A stretch of DNA of 64,000 nucleotides, from assembly GCF_016938855.1 (NCBI RefSeq), contig NZ_JAFHAP010000001.1, positions 119,501-183,500 on the forward strand, in the 5' to 3' direction. Below, in pieces: positions 1 through 7,923 of the stretch. The notes beneath the pieces were generated by a model. That model was not told where the DNA came from. It made no database searches and was given only the letters and a program-made list of their open reading frames with translations. The DNA is from Polycladomyces zharkentensis (GTDB taxonomy: Bacteria; Bacillota; Bacilli; Thermoactinomycetales; JIR-001). The position numbers were made by a program, and so were the translations under genes. Each line of letters begins with the position of its first letter. Position 1 is the first letter of the stretch.

Positions 1-5
1 CGCAC

Positions 6-12
6 CCTCCTC
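6..12 (-). promoter_or_regulatory. Possible ribosome binding site of the next gene (metQ expected)
   Basis: On the minus strand a GAGGAGG motif lies at the very edge of the window, about 105 bases past the end of metI. In metNIQ operons the next gene is the substrate-binding lipoprotein MetQ, so this is probably its Shine-Dalgarno site. The start codon itself is outside the window. Confidence 0.35.
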
Positions 13-25
13 GTGCATGGATTTT

Positions 26-112
26 GGTGAACCTTTTTCCCTTTCGTCTCTTGAATTGCTGGACCCAAAGACCGATCACGGGGAAAAGGCCACCCTGCTT
101 TTTGCAGTTCCT
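26..112 (+). repeat. Repeat family A, copy 1 (partial)
   Basis: This non-coding stretch between metI and the window edge resembles the 41945-42118 copy. Both have a 'TTTTCCCT(T/C)TCG' block, then 'CAAAG(A/G)(C/T)CG', then 'GGCCACCCT' followed by a T-rich tract. The copy is diverged and probably incomplete. It would separate metI from metQ. Confidence 0.5.
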
Positions 113-117
113 GTATC

Positions 118-774
118 TTATCGTTTATCGACGCGTCGGGCCAGCCAGTCGCCGCACCATTGTACCAGCTGAACAAATATGACGAGCAACAGGCCACACG
201 CGTACAGCATCTGATCGTTGAACGATTGGAACCCAAAGCGGTATGCCGCGTCACCCAATCCGCCGCCACCCACGATGCCCGCCATCGCCGAGAAGCTGAT
301 CAGGGCCACACAGGTGACGGTCAACCCGGAGATGATTGCCGGTTTGGCTTCCGGCAGGAGCACCATGCGGACGATCTGCATCCGGGTAGCCCCCATCGCT
401 TGGGCGGCTTCAATCACTCCCCGGTCGATCTCCCGGATGGCGGTTTCCACCATTCGGGCGTAGAAGGGGGCCGCTCCCGCGATCAGAGGAATCGTGGCCG
501 CCGTCGGACCAAGCGTGGTGCCGACCAACAGCTTGGACAGCGGGAACAGAAAGAGAACCAGTACAATGAACGGCACCGCCCGGAACAGGTTGACGATCAG
601 GCCCAAGATCCGCTGGATCACAACGTTTTCCCACAGGTGTCCCTTATCCGTGATCACGAGGAGCACCCCCAACGGAATGCCGATCACGGCCGAGAAAAAC
701 GTGGAGATGGCCACCATGTACAGCGTTTCCCCGGTCGCTTGCCACAAAAGGGTGGTGTCCAGTTGATCAAACAT
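118..774 (-). CDS. metI: Methionine ABC transporter permease MetI
   Basis: This is a 218-residue inner-membrane permease of the methionine uptake (MUT) family, which forms the channel of the MetNIQ D/L-methionine importer. Several hydrophobic segments are visible. The cytoplasmic EAA loop that docks on the ATPase is present near residues 120-140 (EAAQAMGATRMQIVRMVLLP). The length is normal for MetI (about 215-220). The start overlaps the end of metN by 8 bases, which is typical of translational coupling. Expression should follow the SAM-I riboswitch upstream of metN. Family assignment is firm; substrate is inferred from the riboswitch and the MetN partner. Confidence 0.93.
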   Translation of the reverse strand: MFDQLDTTLLWQATGETLYMVAISTFFSAVIGIPLGVLLVITDKGHLWENVVIQRILGLIVNLFRAVPFIVLVLFLFPLSKLLVGTTLGPTAATIPLIAGAAPFYARMVETAIREIDRGVIEAAQAMGATRMQIVRMVLLPEAKPAIISGLTVTCVALISFSAMAGIVGGGGLGDAAYRFGFQSFNDQMLYACGLLLVIFVQLVQWCGDWLARRVDKR

Positions 775-1753
775 ACGGGATCACCTCCGAACTGCCCTCA
801 AATTCCCGGATCGCCTCCACTGCATCCCGGACTTGGTCCCCTTCTCCGCTCACCCGCAAGGTGATCGTTCCGTCGTTTTCCTCATGGTCAGGCAAGATCG
901 TCACTGTCACGCCTCGTTTTACCCAATCGGCCAAGCGGGACCAGATGCGATCCAAATCATTTGACCGCACCTGGATCAAAGCGGCATGCTCTTTTGAAGC
1001 TTCCAGTTCTTCAGTGTGATAGGACTGTACGAATTGTCGGGTAACCGGGTGTTTCGGTTGCCGGAACAGCGTATCCACCTCACCCAGTTCCACCACTTTT
1101 CCGGCTTCCATGACGGCCATGCGGTGGCACAGCCGTTTGACCACACTCATTTCATGCGTGATGATCACCATCGTAATGCCGGTGTCCCGGTGGATCTCCT
1201 TCAACAATTGCAAAATGGAAGCTGTCGTCTCCGGGTCCAGTGCCGATGTCGCCTCATCACAAAGCAAGACGCTCGGATCATTGGCCAACGCCCGTGCGAT
1301 GCCGACACGCTGTTTCTGTCCCCCGGACAGTTGGGCGGGATACGCGTTTGCCCGATGGGCAAGACCCACCCGTTCCAGCAAGGCATCCACTTTTTCCCGG
1401 ATTTCCTTTTTCGATTTGCCCGCCAGCTCCAAGGGGAAGGCCACATTTTCCCACACGGTGCGGGACCATAGCAAGTGGAAATGCTGAAAAATCATGCCGA
1501 TTTTCTTTCGCGCTTCGCGCAACTCCCGCTCGCTGCTTTCGGAAATGGAAATGCCATCCACCGTGACACTGCCCGAAGTGGGTTTTTCCAATCCGTTGAG
1601 CAGTCGAAGCAATGTGCTTTTCCCCGCTCCGCTGTGACCGACGATCCCGAAAATTTCTCCGCGTTCGATGCGGAGATTGATATCCTGTAACGCGACCACA
1701 TCCTCGCCTTTCGAGGAAGGGTACACTTTGTTCACTTGGTCGAGTACAATCAT
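767..1753 (-). CDS. metN: Methionine ABC transporter ATP-binding protein MetN
   Basis: This is the cytoplasmic ATPase of the methionine importer, 328 residues from the chosen start. The Walker A motif (GHSGAGKST), the ABC signature (LSGGQKQR) and Walker B (LLCDEATSALD) are all readable. The C-terminal ~80 residues form the ACT-like NIL domain of MetN, which binds methionine and lets the substrate inhibit transport. An in-frame GTG lies 12 bases upstream, but AGGTGG sits about 8 bases before the ATG at 1753, which makes the ATG the better start. The gene overlaps metI downstream and follows a SAM-I riboswitch. Confidence 0.95.
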   Translation of the reverse strand: MIVLDQVNKVYPSSKGEDVVALQDINLRIERGEIFGIVGHSGAGKSTLLRLLNGLEKPTSGSVTVDGISISESSERELREARKKIGMIFQHFHLLWSRTVWENVAFPLELAGKSKKEIREKVDALLERVGLAHRANAYPAQLSGGQKQRVGIARALANDPSVLLCDEATSALDPETTASILQLLKEIHRDTGITMVIITHEMSVVKRLCHRMAVMEAGKVVELGEVDTLFRQPKHPVTRQFVQSYHTEELEASKEHAALIQVRSNDLDRIWSRLADWVKRGVTVTILPDHEENDGTITLRVSGEGDQVRDAVEAIREFEGSSEVIPYV

Positions 1754-1778
1754 CGCGTTCACCACCTGTCTGTAAGAA

Positions 1779-1945
1779 AAGATCCCTTTCTGCCAGAGCA
1801 GAAAGGGATCTTATTTATCATAAAATCGCCTCTCTCATCTGCCAGAACCGATGGGCTCTGCAGGAATTGGCACCATTTCCGCGTGCATACCGCGGACGGT
1901 TGCCGGGTTTCATCGGGCCAGTCCCTCCACCTCTCTTGATAAGAG
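1779..1945 (-). promoter_or_regulatory. SAM-I (S-box) riboswitch with expression-platform terminator
   Basis: Read on the minus strand, the aptamer begins CTCTTATCAAGAG at 1945 and runs through the conserved GATGAAACCCGGCAACC block and the ATGGTGCCAATTCC segment to GATGAGAG at 1839-1832. P1 pairs 1945-1938 with 1839-1832 (CUCUUAUC with GAUGAGAG). Downstream, 1812-1779 forms a strong terminator stem (AAGATCCCTTTCTG and its complement) followed by a T run. S-box RNAs bind S-adenosylmethionine and terminate transcription when SAM is plentiful, so metN-metI should be induced by methionine limitation. Confidence 0.95.
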
Positions 1946-1979
1946 CGCGCAACATCGTCGTATCAAGTTGTCAGATTAC

Positions 1980-2009
1980 ATCCTACCACGACAACGTTCG
2001 CGATGTCAA
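1980..2009 (-). promoter_or_regulatory. Sigma-A-type promoter of the metNI riboswitch transcript
   Basis: Minus-strand TTGACA at 2009-2004, an 18-base spacer and TAGGAT at 1985-1980 sit about 35 bases upstream of the riboswitch P1 stem. The -35 box is perfect; the -10 box keeps 4 of 6 consensus bases. Confidence 0.6.
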
Positions 2010-2128
2010 CGACATTCTTCTTTCCCATAATATACAAATTTTTTTGATGAATGATGACGGTAGATTACCATGAGATTACATTTCGTTTACAAATGGCCAA
2101 AAACCCACTACGGCGACGGACATTCGCG

Positions 2129-2134
2129 TATAAT
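2129..2134 (+). promoter_or_regulatory. Possible -10 element upstream of the 35-residue membrane peptide
   Basis: TATAAT lies 38 bases before the ATG at 2173. No good sigma-A -35 box is found at normal spacing. The surrounding string (TTCGCG-TATAATAAAG) resembles the one upstream of the related peptide at 20492 (TTCGAC-CATAATAAAG), which suggests a shared promoter type. Confidence 0.35.
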
Positions 2135-2172
2135 AAAGACAATCAAGGACACGAACAACGGAGGTGCCCGAC

Positions 2173-2280
2173 ATGAGCACGGTTGTCGGCAAATCGTTTT
2201 GGATCGGCCTGATCAATGCGACCGGTTTAAGCCTCCCGTTTTGGCTTCTCCTGTATATGGCCCTTCGGCTGACCTTTTAA
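2173..2280 (+). CDS. Small single-span membrane peptide, GLIN-LSLP family (copy 1)
   Basis: A 35-residue ORF starts with ATG 9 bases after GGAGG, with the site spaced normally. The N-terminus is short and polar, and a single hydrophobic segment covers residues 9-31, so it should insert in the membrane. It shares the pattern GLIN-x3-LSLP-x-W with the 39-residue product at 20492-20611, and the two genes also share similar upstream sequence. A terminator at 2350-2380 follows. I do not recognise a named family; function is unknown. Two related copies with good ribosome binding sites argue that it is a real gene. Confidence 0.6.
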   Translation: MSTVVGKSFWIGLINATGLSLPFWLLLYMALRLTF

Positions 2281-2349
2281 TGGGGGATTGCCACAGCCGG
2301 AGCTTCATGTGTCGGGAAAGCTTGTGATACAAATGAACAGAAACGGGAA

Positions 2350-2380
2350 AAAACGGATTACCCTCGGGGCAATCCGTTTT
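2350..2380. terminator. Bidirectional terminator
   Basis: A 10-bp perfect stem (AAAACGGATT / AATCCGTTTT) with extra inner pairing separates the small plus-strand peptide gene from the convergent sugar-phosphate transferase. The A/T-rich arms supply U tracts in both directions. Confidence 0.75.
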
Positions 2381-2396
2381 GTCTTGGCACAGCGAA

Positions 2397-3044
2397 TCAA
2401 CGGGCACCGTTACCGGTCAGCACCACCCATACCGTACGCAGCAGAATGCGCATATCCAGCGCGAACGATTGCCGTTTGATGTAGTACATATCCAATTCGA
2501 ATTTCTCTTTCGGTGTCATGTCATAACCACCGTTCACCTGTGCCCATCCGGTCAAACCCGGTTTCACCAACAGGCGATTTTTGAATCCGGGAATCTCTGC
2601 GGCAAATTTCTCGGTGAACATCGGTCTTTCCGGCCGCGGGCCGATCAAACTCATGTCCCCTTTCAAGACACTGATCAGCTGCGGAATTTCATCGATCCGC
2701 GTCTTGCGGATAAACCGTCCTACGCGGGTCACTCGGGGATCGTTTTTGGATGCCCATTGCGGACCGTTTTTCTCCGCGTCCACCCGCATGGAGCGCAGTT
2801 TGACGATATAGAAGGGTTTCCCGTGCAAGCCGACGCGTTCCTGTTTGTAGAAGACGGGACCTTTTGATTCCAATTTGATCGCAATCGCGGTCAACACCAA
2901 TACCGGCAAGGTCAGAATCAAGAAAGTAACGGAAAAAATGATTTCAAATACCCGTTTGGCAATCGGGTACCAGCCCGAAGGCGGTTGGTAAACGCCTTCC
3001 GAGTACAAGTGCGCGTCCCCTTCAAACACTGCTTTCGATCGCAT
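2397..3044 (-). CDS. Undecaprenyl-phosphate sugar phosphotransferase (priming enzyme)
   Basis: This 215-residue protein of the bacterial sugar transferase family moves a sugar-1-phosphate from a UDP-sugar to undecaprenyl phosphate, the first membrane step of polysaccharide assembly. One hydrophobic segment (residues ~27-55) precedes the cytoplasmic catalytic part. That part has the family motifs KLRSM, DEIPQL and GPRPE, then a conserved KPGLTGWAQV block. The ATG at 3044 follows AGGAGTGG at a normal distance, so the longer ORF from 3116 is rejected. It has only the short (PglC/WbaP C-terminal-like) form. It probably primes the polymer made by the downstream cluster; the sugar is not determined. 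Confidence 0.85.
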   Translation of the reverse strand: MRSKAVFEGDAHLYSEGVYQPPSGWYPIAKRVFEIIFSVTFLILTLPVLVLTAIAIKLESKGPVFYKQERVGLHGKPFYIVKLRSMRVDAEKNGPQWASKNDPRVTRVGRFIRKTRIDEIPQLISVLKGDMSLIGPRPERPMFTEKFAAEIPGFKNRLLVKPGLTGWAQVNGGYDMTPKEKFELDMYYIKRQSFALDMRILLRTVWVVLTGNGAR

Positions 3045-3245
3045 CCGCAAACCACTCCTGCTTAATATAATTGCCACAAATCCTTCCCGAATCGAGCCGC
3101 TCATCCGGCGGCCCACACCTGCGAACCTGTCTGCTTCGTGGTTTGACCGTTCCGTACTCCAGATAACTCGTAACCAGTATACTGTGTTTGCCGTTCGGTG
3201 ACAACAGTTGAAAAACTCCGCAGGATGGAGGAATCACGAGATCCT

Positions 3246-3274
3246 TCTATATAATGAGACGTGTTTTGTTACAA
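3246..3274 (-). promoter_or_regulatory. Promoter of the priming transferase
   Basis: Minus-strand TTGTAA (3274-3269), a 17-base spacer and TATAGA (3251-3246) lie in the 263-base gap between the epimerase and the transferase. Each box has 4 of 6 consensus bases, so the transferase may have its own promoter. Confidence 0.45.
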
Positions 3275-3307
3275 AAACGTTTCACGTTTTTTACGGCCAT
3301 ATTTCAA

Positions 3308-4231
3308 TCATCCGGTAATCCGTTCGCGATAATAGCTCAATGTTTTCCGCAAGCCCACGGAAAGCTCCGTCTCCGGGCGCCAGTTCAGCATCTCCATCGC
3401 ACGCCGGTTGTCGAAGTAACTATGCTTAATATCTCCCGGACGGTCTGGCGCATGATGGATTTCCATTTTTTGTCCACTCACTTCCTCAAACAGGGCGATC
3501 AGCTCATTGATGGACGTCTTTTGACCGGTTCCGATATTCAAAATCTGTCCGTCCCCGTTGATCAGCGCCGCCACATTGGCGCGCGCCACATCCTCCACGT
3601 AAATGTAATCGCGTGTCTGTTCGCCATCACCGAAAACTGTGATCGGTTCACCTTTGAGTACCTTTTCGATGAAAATGGAGATGACGCCGCCTTCCCCGCG
3701 GGGATCTTGACGGATGCCGTAAACGTTGGCGTATCGAAGCACTGTGTAAGCCAACCCGTGCAGCTGGGCATACACTTGCAAATAATGTTCCGGTGTATGT
3801 TTGGAAATACCGTAACCGGAAAGCGGTGCAACCGGATGCTTCTCGTCGATCGGCAAATATTCGGGATTCCCGTACACGGCCGCAGATGAGGCGTACACTA
3901 CCTTGCGCACACCGGCATTACGGCACGCTTCCAGCAAATTGAGCGTCCCGATGATGTTGGTCCTGGCATCGTGCAACGGATCCTGTACGGACGTGGGTAC
4001 GTCGATCTGTGCGGCCTGATGAATCACCACTTCGGGTCGCGTTTCGGCGACAACGTCAGACAAACGATGATCGGTGATGTCCATACGGTAAAATGTCACT
4101 TCGGGTCTGAGATGCGTTTCCTGTCCCGTGCTGAGATTATCCACCACGATGACGTCATCACCGCGTTCCAACAAAAGATCCACGATGTGGGACCCGATGA
4201 ACCCTGCTCCTCCCGTAACCAACACTTTCAT
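3308..4231 (-). CDS. NAD-dependent sugar-nucleotide epimerase (GalE-like)
   Basis: This is a 307-residue extended short-chain dehydrogenase of the UDP-glucose 4-epimerase group. The NAD-binding GGAGFIGSH motif is at residues ~7-15 and the catalytic YGISKH (Y-x3-K) is near residue 143. A serine-rich stretch (YASSAAVYG) lies just before it. The ATG at 4231 follows GAGAGGAG. Members invert C4 of UDP-glucose or UDP-GlcNAc. Which substrate is used here cannot be told from sequence. It lies upstream of the priming transferase in the same direction, which points to supply of a UDP-sugar for surface polymer synthesis. Confidence 0.85.
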   Translation of the reverse strand: MKVLVTGGAGFIGSHIVDLLLERGDDVIVVDNLSTGQETHLRPEVTFYRMDITDHRLSDVVAETRPEVVIHQAAQIDVPTSVQDPLHDARTNIIGTLNLLEACRNAGVRKVVYASSAAVYGNPEYLPIDEKHPVAPLSGYGISKHTPEHYLQVYAQLHGLAYTVLRYANVYGIRQDPRGEGGVISIFIEKVLKGEPITVFGDGEQTRDYIYVEDVARANVAALINGDGQILNIGTGQKTSINELIALFEEVSGQKMEIHHAPDRPGDIKHSYFDNRRAMEMLNWRPETELSVGLRKTLSYYRERITG

Positions 4232-4501
4232 GTTATTACTCCTCTCTATACTGTCGACGGCATCGCCACGGAAAATCCGAAGCAAAATGCCCGCTCTGAA
4301 CAAGTCCGGACTCTTGCATGTTATGCGAAACAGGCGCGATACAGGACGCCTGTGACCGTTTTGGGTATCCTTTGCAACCGAAATATTACACCAATGTTAC
4401 ACATCCTTTTTTGATTGTACACGTTCCGAGCCATATTATCCACTCCGTTTTGGCAGACGGCACAAAATGTCCAAAGATTATGTCTCAAAACCATCCCCAA
4501 T
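4232..4501. other. Intergenic stretch without a recognised gene
   Basis: Between the epimerase start and the terminator at 4502-4533 there is no ORF with a credible ribosome binding site. The segment should hold the epimerase promoter on the minus strand, but no box pair with good spacing was found. Confidence 0.5.
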
Positions 4502-4533
4502 GAAAAAAACGACCGGCTTCGAATGAAGCCGGT
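4502..4533 (-). terminator. Terminator after the aldehyde dehydrogenase
   Basis: Minus-strand stem ACCGGCTTC / GAAGCCGGT (4533-4512) is followed by a run of seven T. It lies about 210 bases past the dehydrogenase stop codon, with repeat A copy 2 in between. A second, GC-rich inverted repeat at 4711-4737 lacks a T run. Confidence 0.7.
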
Positions 4534-4537
4534 GACC

Positions 4538-4690
4538 GTTGACAAAATTGAACCCATTTTCATTTCGGGTGCGCCGTTTTCCCTCTCGCTCCTGTATCGC
4601 ACAAGGTCGTCGCAGGAAAACAGATCCTCCTTCAGGGGAGCAGATTCAAATTCCCCGTCGAGAGCGGAGTCTCAGACGGAAAATCGGTTC
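4538..4690 (+). repeat. Repeat family A, copy 2
   Basis: It opens with TTGACAAAATTG and contains the family block GTTTTCCCTCTCGCTCCTG, then CAAGGTCGTCG-CAGGAAAAC. The tail has AAATTCCCCGTCGA and resembles the tails of the other copies. It lies in the 3' untranslated region of the aldehyde dehydrogenase gene. Confidence 0.65.
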
Positions 4691-4744
4691 CCGCGGACTT
4701 GATCATCCACCCGGCCGACTTCGGATGAAGCCGGCCGTATTGTT

Positions 4745-6184
4745 TCAATCGTGAAGACGAACGGAAACATATTTGGTTTCGAGGAATTCCTCCAGTCCGT
4801 ACTTGCCGCCTTCCCGTCCGATGCCGGATTCCTTCATGCCGCCAAACGGCGCTTGTACGGTGGAGGGAAGGCCATCATTGATGCCGACAATCCCGTACTC
4901 CAGCCGCTCCGAAACGCGGATGGCCCTGGCCAGATCGCGCGTGTACAGGTAAGCGGCCAAACCGTAGGGTGTATCGTTGGCGCGTCGGATCGCCTCTTCT
5001 TCATCGCGGAAAACGGCAATCGGCGCGACGGGACCGAATGTTTCTTCCCTTTGGACAAGCATTTCATCCGTGACACCAACCAGTACGGTCGGCTCAAAGA
5101 AGTGGACGTCTCCCTCACTGCGGCGGCGTCCGCCGGTCAAGATACGGGCGCCTTTTTCCACGGCGTCCCGGACGTGACGTTCCGCTTTTTCCGCCGCTTG
5201 TCCGTCGATGAGCGGACCGATGTCAACACCCGCTTCCATCCCGTTGCCCATACGGAGTTGTTTCACTTGTTCAGCCAGGATCCCGGCGAACGCATCAGAT
5301 ATCTTCTCATGGACATAAATCCGGTTGGTGCAGACACACGTTTGCCCCGCATTGCGGAACTTGCTGATGAGTACTTCCCGTGCCGCCTTCTCCAGGTCGG
5401 CATCCTCAAACACGAGAAACGGAGCATGTCCGCCCAATTCCAGACTTACCTTTTTCACAGTATCGGCCGCTTGCCGCATGATCAACTTGCCCACTTCCGT
5501 GGACCCGGTAAACGTCACCTTGCGCACTCGTTCATCCCGGAGCAGAATCTCGCCGATGGTCCGCGGATCGGTTCCGGTTACCACGTTGACAACACCCGCA
5601 GGAATCCCCGCTTCCCGGCATAATTCCGCCAACCGGAGCGCTGTCAAAGGTGTCTGTTCCGCCGGCTTGACGATCACAGTGCATCCCGCCGCCAACGCCG
5701 GGGCGATCTTGCGGGTGATCATGGCCGCCGGGAAATTCCAGGGCGTGATGGCGGCTACGACACCGACCGGTTGTCGCAGGACAAAAATTCGCTTGTCCGG
5801 ATGTGTGGCCGGGATGGTGTCACCGTAGATCCGCTTGGCCTCTTCGGCATACCATTCAAAAAAGTTGGCCGCGTATTGCACTTCTCCTTTGGCTTCCGGC
5901 AACGGCTTTCCCTGTTCAGTGGTCATCAGCTCGGCCAGCTCATCCTGATGCGCCATGATCAACTCATACACCTTGCGCAAATATGCAGCCCGATCCCATG
6001 CGGTACGGGCGGACCAATCGGGAAACGCACGGTGAGCAGCCTCTACGGCACGCCGTACATCCTCGGCTGTCGCATCGGCCACTTCCCCCACCATTTCTCC
6101 GGTGGCGGGGTTGGTGACCGCAAACGTGCGTCCATTCCCCGAGGAGACCCACTCTCCATTGATATAGAGTTGATATTGCAACAT
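4745..6184 (-). CDS. NAD(P)-dependent aldehyde dehydrogenase, succinate-semialdehyde type
   Basis: A 479-residue cytoplasmic aldehyde dehydrogenase. The catalytic Glu lies in LELGGHAPF and the nucleophilic Cys in GQTCVCTNR. The cofactor-binding segment TPWNFPAAM and the FTGSTEVGK block are intact. Overall sequence and length fit the GabD (succinate-semialdehyde) branch, whose members oxidise the aldehyde to succinate in GABA breakdown. No gabT aminotransferase is nearby, so the physiological aldehyde is uncertain. The ATG at 6184 follows AAAGGAG; longer in-frame starts lack such a site. The gene stands alone with its own terminator. Confidence 0.85.
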   Translation of the reverse strand: MLQYQLYINGEWVSSGNGRTFAVTNPATGEMVGEVADATAEDVRRAVEAAHRAFPDWSARTAWDRAAYLRKVYELIMAHQDELAELMTTEQGKPLPEAKGEVQYAANFFEWYAEEAKRIYGDTIPATHPDKRIFVLRQPVGVVAAITPWNFPAAMITRKIAPALAAGCTVIVKPAEQTPLTALRLAELCREAGIPAGVVNVVTGTDPRTIGEILLRDERVRKVTFTGSTEVGKLIMRQAADTVKKVSLELGGHAPFLVFEDADLEKAAREVLISKFRNAGQTCVCTNRIYVHEKISDAFAGILAEQVKQLRMGNGMEAGVDIGPLIDGQAAEKAERHVRDAVEKGARILTGGRRRSEGDVHFFEPTVLVGVTDEMLVQREETFGPVAPIAVFRDEEEAIRRANDTPYGLAAYLYTRDLARAIRVSERLEYGIVGINDGLPSTVQAPFGGMKESGIGREGGKYGLEEFLETKYVSVRLHD

Positions 6185-6310
6185 CCGTTCCAAGCTCCTT
6201 TCCCATTGATGCATGAGAATTCCCGCCATATTCTTCAGCGGCCTGCAGGCAAATTCCTCCCTGCAGACCAAACCGAACAAACAGGCCCGGGAAATGTCTT
6301 ATCGTCCCAA

Positions 6311-6480
6311 CGTTTGCTCGCTCCACCTCAGCCTGCCGGGGAGCAAATCATGGTCCGAACCGGGGAACCCCCGTATGCCTCACTTAGAGAATGTGGGGTT
6401 CCTGTGACCCGGTCTCGGCTGTCGGATTCATGTTTTGTTGCCCACCTGGAAAGCAATGTCCCCCCTTACATGCGGCACGC
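6311..6480 (+). repeat. Repeat family B, copy 1
   Basis: This lies in the 571-base gap between the dehydrogenase and the LCP gene. It begins TTTGCTCGCTCCACCTC and ends in a diverged terminus. Its central stem (GGAACCCC with GGGGTTCC, flanked by CCGAACCGG with CCCGGTCTCGG) has a different sequence from the other copies but the same layout. The loop keeps CACTTAGAGAA, like the CGCTTAGAGGAA of copy 2. The rest of the gap shows no gene. Confidence 0.65.
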
Positions 6481-6680
6481 ATTTTGATCCGGAAAATCTC
6501 CGGTTACGGTTGGGCATGATTGACGGGATTCACCTCTGTTTTTGATCGGATCAGCGGAAGCCGCGTTCCGTTATCCAAAACACGGCCGTCCGTGATGTTC
6601 ATCCACCGGTTTACCCCGTCCGCTTTTCAGATCAAATTTCCGATATCTCCGGATTGCAAAGGAATTTCCTTCTCCATTCC

Positions 6681-6715
6681 TTGCATGGTGTGTTTTTCCT
6701 TCGATAAAATATAAT
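6681..6715 (+). promoter_or_regulatory. Possible promoter of the LCP gene
   Basis: TTGCAT at 6681 and an A/T-rich TAAAAT (6705-6710) at 18-base spacing precede the LCP start by about 45 bases; TATAAT overlaps at 6710-6715 but is too far from TTGCAT. The -35 match is weak. Confidence 0.3.
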
Positions 6716-6755
6716 AACAAAAAATTGGTTCGCCACATCAATCGGAGAGTGAGGA

Positions 6756-7700
6756 ATGGCCTTGATCAGTCGAATGGAACGACACCGAAAAAGACGCCGC
6801 TGGTGGAAATGGTTCTGGTTCGTCATGTTGATCTTGGCCGGTGTCGTGGGCTATTACGCTTACGAAATCTGGTCAGCGGCCAACAAAGCGTACGATCCGC
6901 GGGAAAAATCGGCCAAGCGGTCACACGAGGTTGACATTCATAAAGATCCCTTCTCCGTCTTGCTGATGGGAGTCGACGAACGGGAAGGCGATGTCGGCCG
7001 TGCCGACACATTGGTTCTGGTCACGGTGAATCCGGGACAAAAACAAGCCTGGATGATGAACATTCCCCGTGATACATATGTCTCCATCCCCGGAAACGGA
7101 AAGGACAAAATCAATCATGCCTATGCACGTGGGGGAAGTGAACTGACGATTGAGACAGTGGAGCAATTTTTGGATATCCCTGTCGACTACTATGTGAAAG
7201 TGAACATGCTGGGATTCGAAAAAATCGTGGATGAATTGGGCGGAGTGGAGGTTCGGGTTCCGTTTGATTTCACGTATAACGGATACACGTTCCACCAGGG
7301 AACCATGACCATGAACGGAAAAGAAGCGCTGGCCTTCACCCGTATGCGAAAAGCGGACCCCAGAGGAGATTTTGGGAGAAACGAACGGCAACAACTCGTC
7401 ATCAAAGCGATTTTGAACAAAAGCACCTCGTTTGGCTCCATCACCCGACTGGACAATGTGTTTCAGCACCTCGGGGAAAATGTGAAAACGGATATGTCCC
7501 CCCTGCAACTGCTCACGTTTCAACAAATCTATCGTTCAATCGACCAAATGCACACCCATCACCTGAGCGGAAATAACACCTACATCGATGGGGTATACTA
7601 CTACGTTGTGGACAAAGAGGAGCGCAACCGGGTGAAACGCCTGCTTCGGCAACACTTGGAGCTGGCCGGTGACAATCACGAATCAACCCTGATGCCGTGA
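6756..7700 (+). CDS. LytR-CpsA-Psr (LCP) family cell-wall polymer ligase
   Basis: A 314-residue membrane-anchored LCP protein. A basic N-terminus (residues 1-17) and one membrane span (~18-38) place the catalytic domain outside the cell. That domain shows LLMGVDERE, RADTLVLVTV, NIPRDTYVSIP and GRNERQQLVIKAI, with the Arg and Asp residues that LCP enzymes use to hold the polyprenyl pyrophosphate. LCP enzymes transfer undecaprenyl-linked teichoic acids, capsule or secondary wall polymers to peptidoglycan. It faces the end of the polysaccharide operon, so that polymer is the likely substrate. GGAGAG lies 6 bases before the ATG. Confidence 0.88.
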   Translation: MALISRMERHRKRRRWWKWFWFVMLILAGVVGYYAYEIWSAANKAYDPREKSAKRSHEVDIHKDPFSVLLMGVDEREGDVGRADTLVLVTVNPGQKQAWMMNIPRDTYVSIPGNGKDKINHAYARGGSELTIETVEQFLDIPVDYYVKVNMLGFEKIVDELGGVEVRVPFDFTYNGYTFHQGTMTMNGKEALAFTRMRKADPRGDFGRNERQQLVIKAILNKSTSFGSITRLDNVFQHLGENVKTDMSPLQLLTFQQIYRSIDQMHTHHLSGNNTYIDGVYYYVVDKEERNRVKRLLRQHLELAGDNHESTLMP

Positions 7701-7878
7701 TGGGCTCGACGGGATTCCTTCTCTTGCCACCTTCTGCGTCGGGCGGTCTGACACATCATGAGGCAGCAGTGCTTCCCGAGTAAACGGCACGCCACGCCCT
7801 GCTGCGCGAAAAACCGGGAGAGTAAAAGGCCCAAAGCATGATGTGCCACGTTTTTCCCGTTCACCGGTTCGGAAAGTC

Positions 7879-7916
7879 AAAAAAGAAAACCGGCCGGTGT
7901 TGATTCCGACCGGTTT
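7879..7916 (-). terminator. Terminator of the polysaccharide operon
   Basis: Minus-strand stem AAACCGGTCGG / CCGGCCGGTTT is followed by T-rich sequence, directly after the stop of the last glycosyltransferase. The 7701-7878 segment between this and the LCP gene shows no gene. Confidence 0.8.
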
Positions 7917-7923
7917 CCGTCGT

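Noticed and set aside
7701-7878. A further family B copy between the LCP gene and the operon terminator
   Set aside because: There are short GC-rich similarities, but neither the central stem nor the termini could be aligned.
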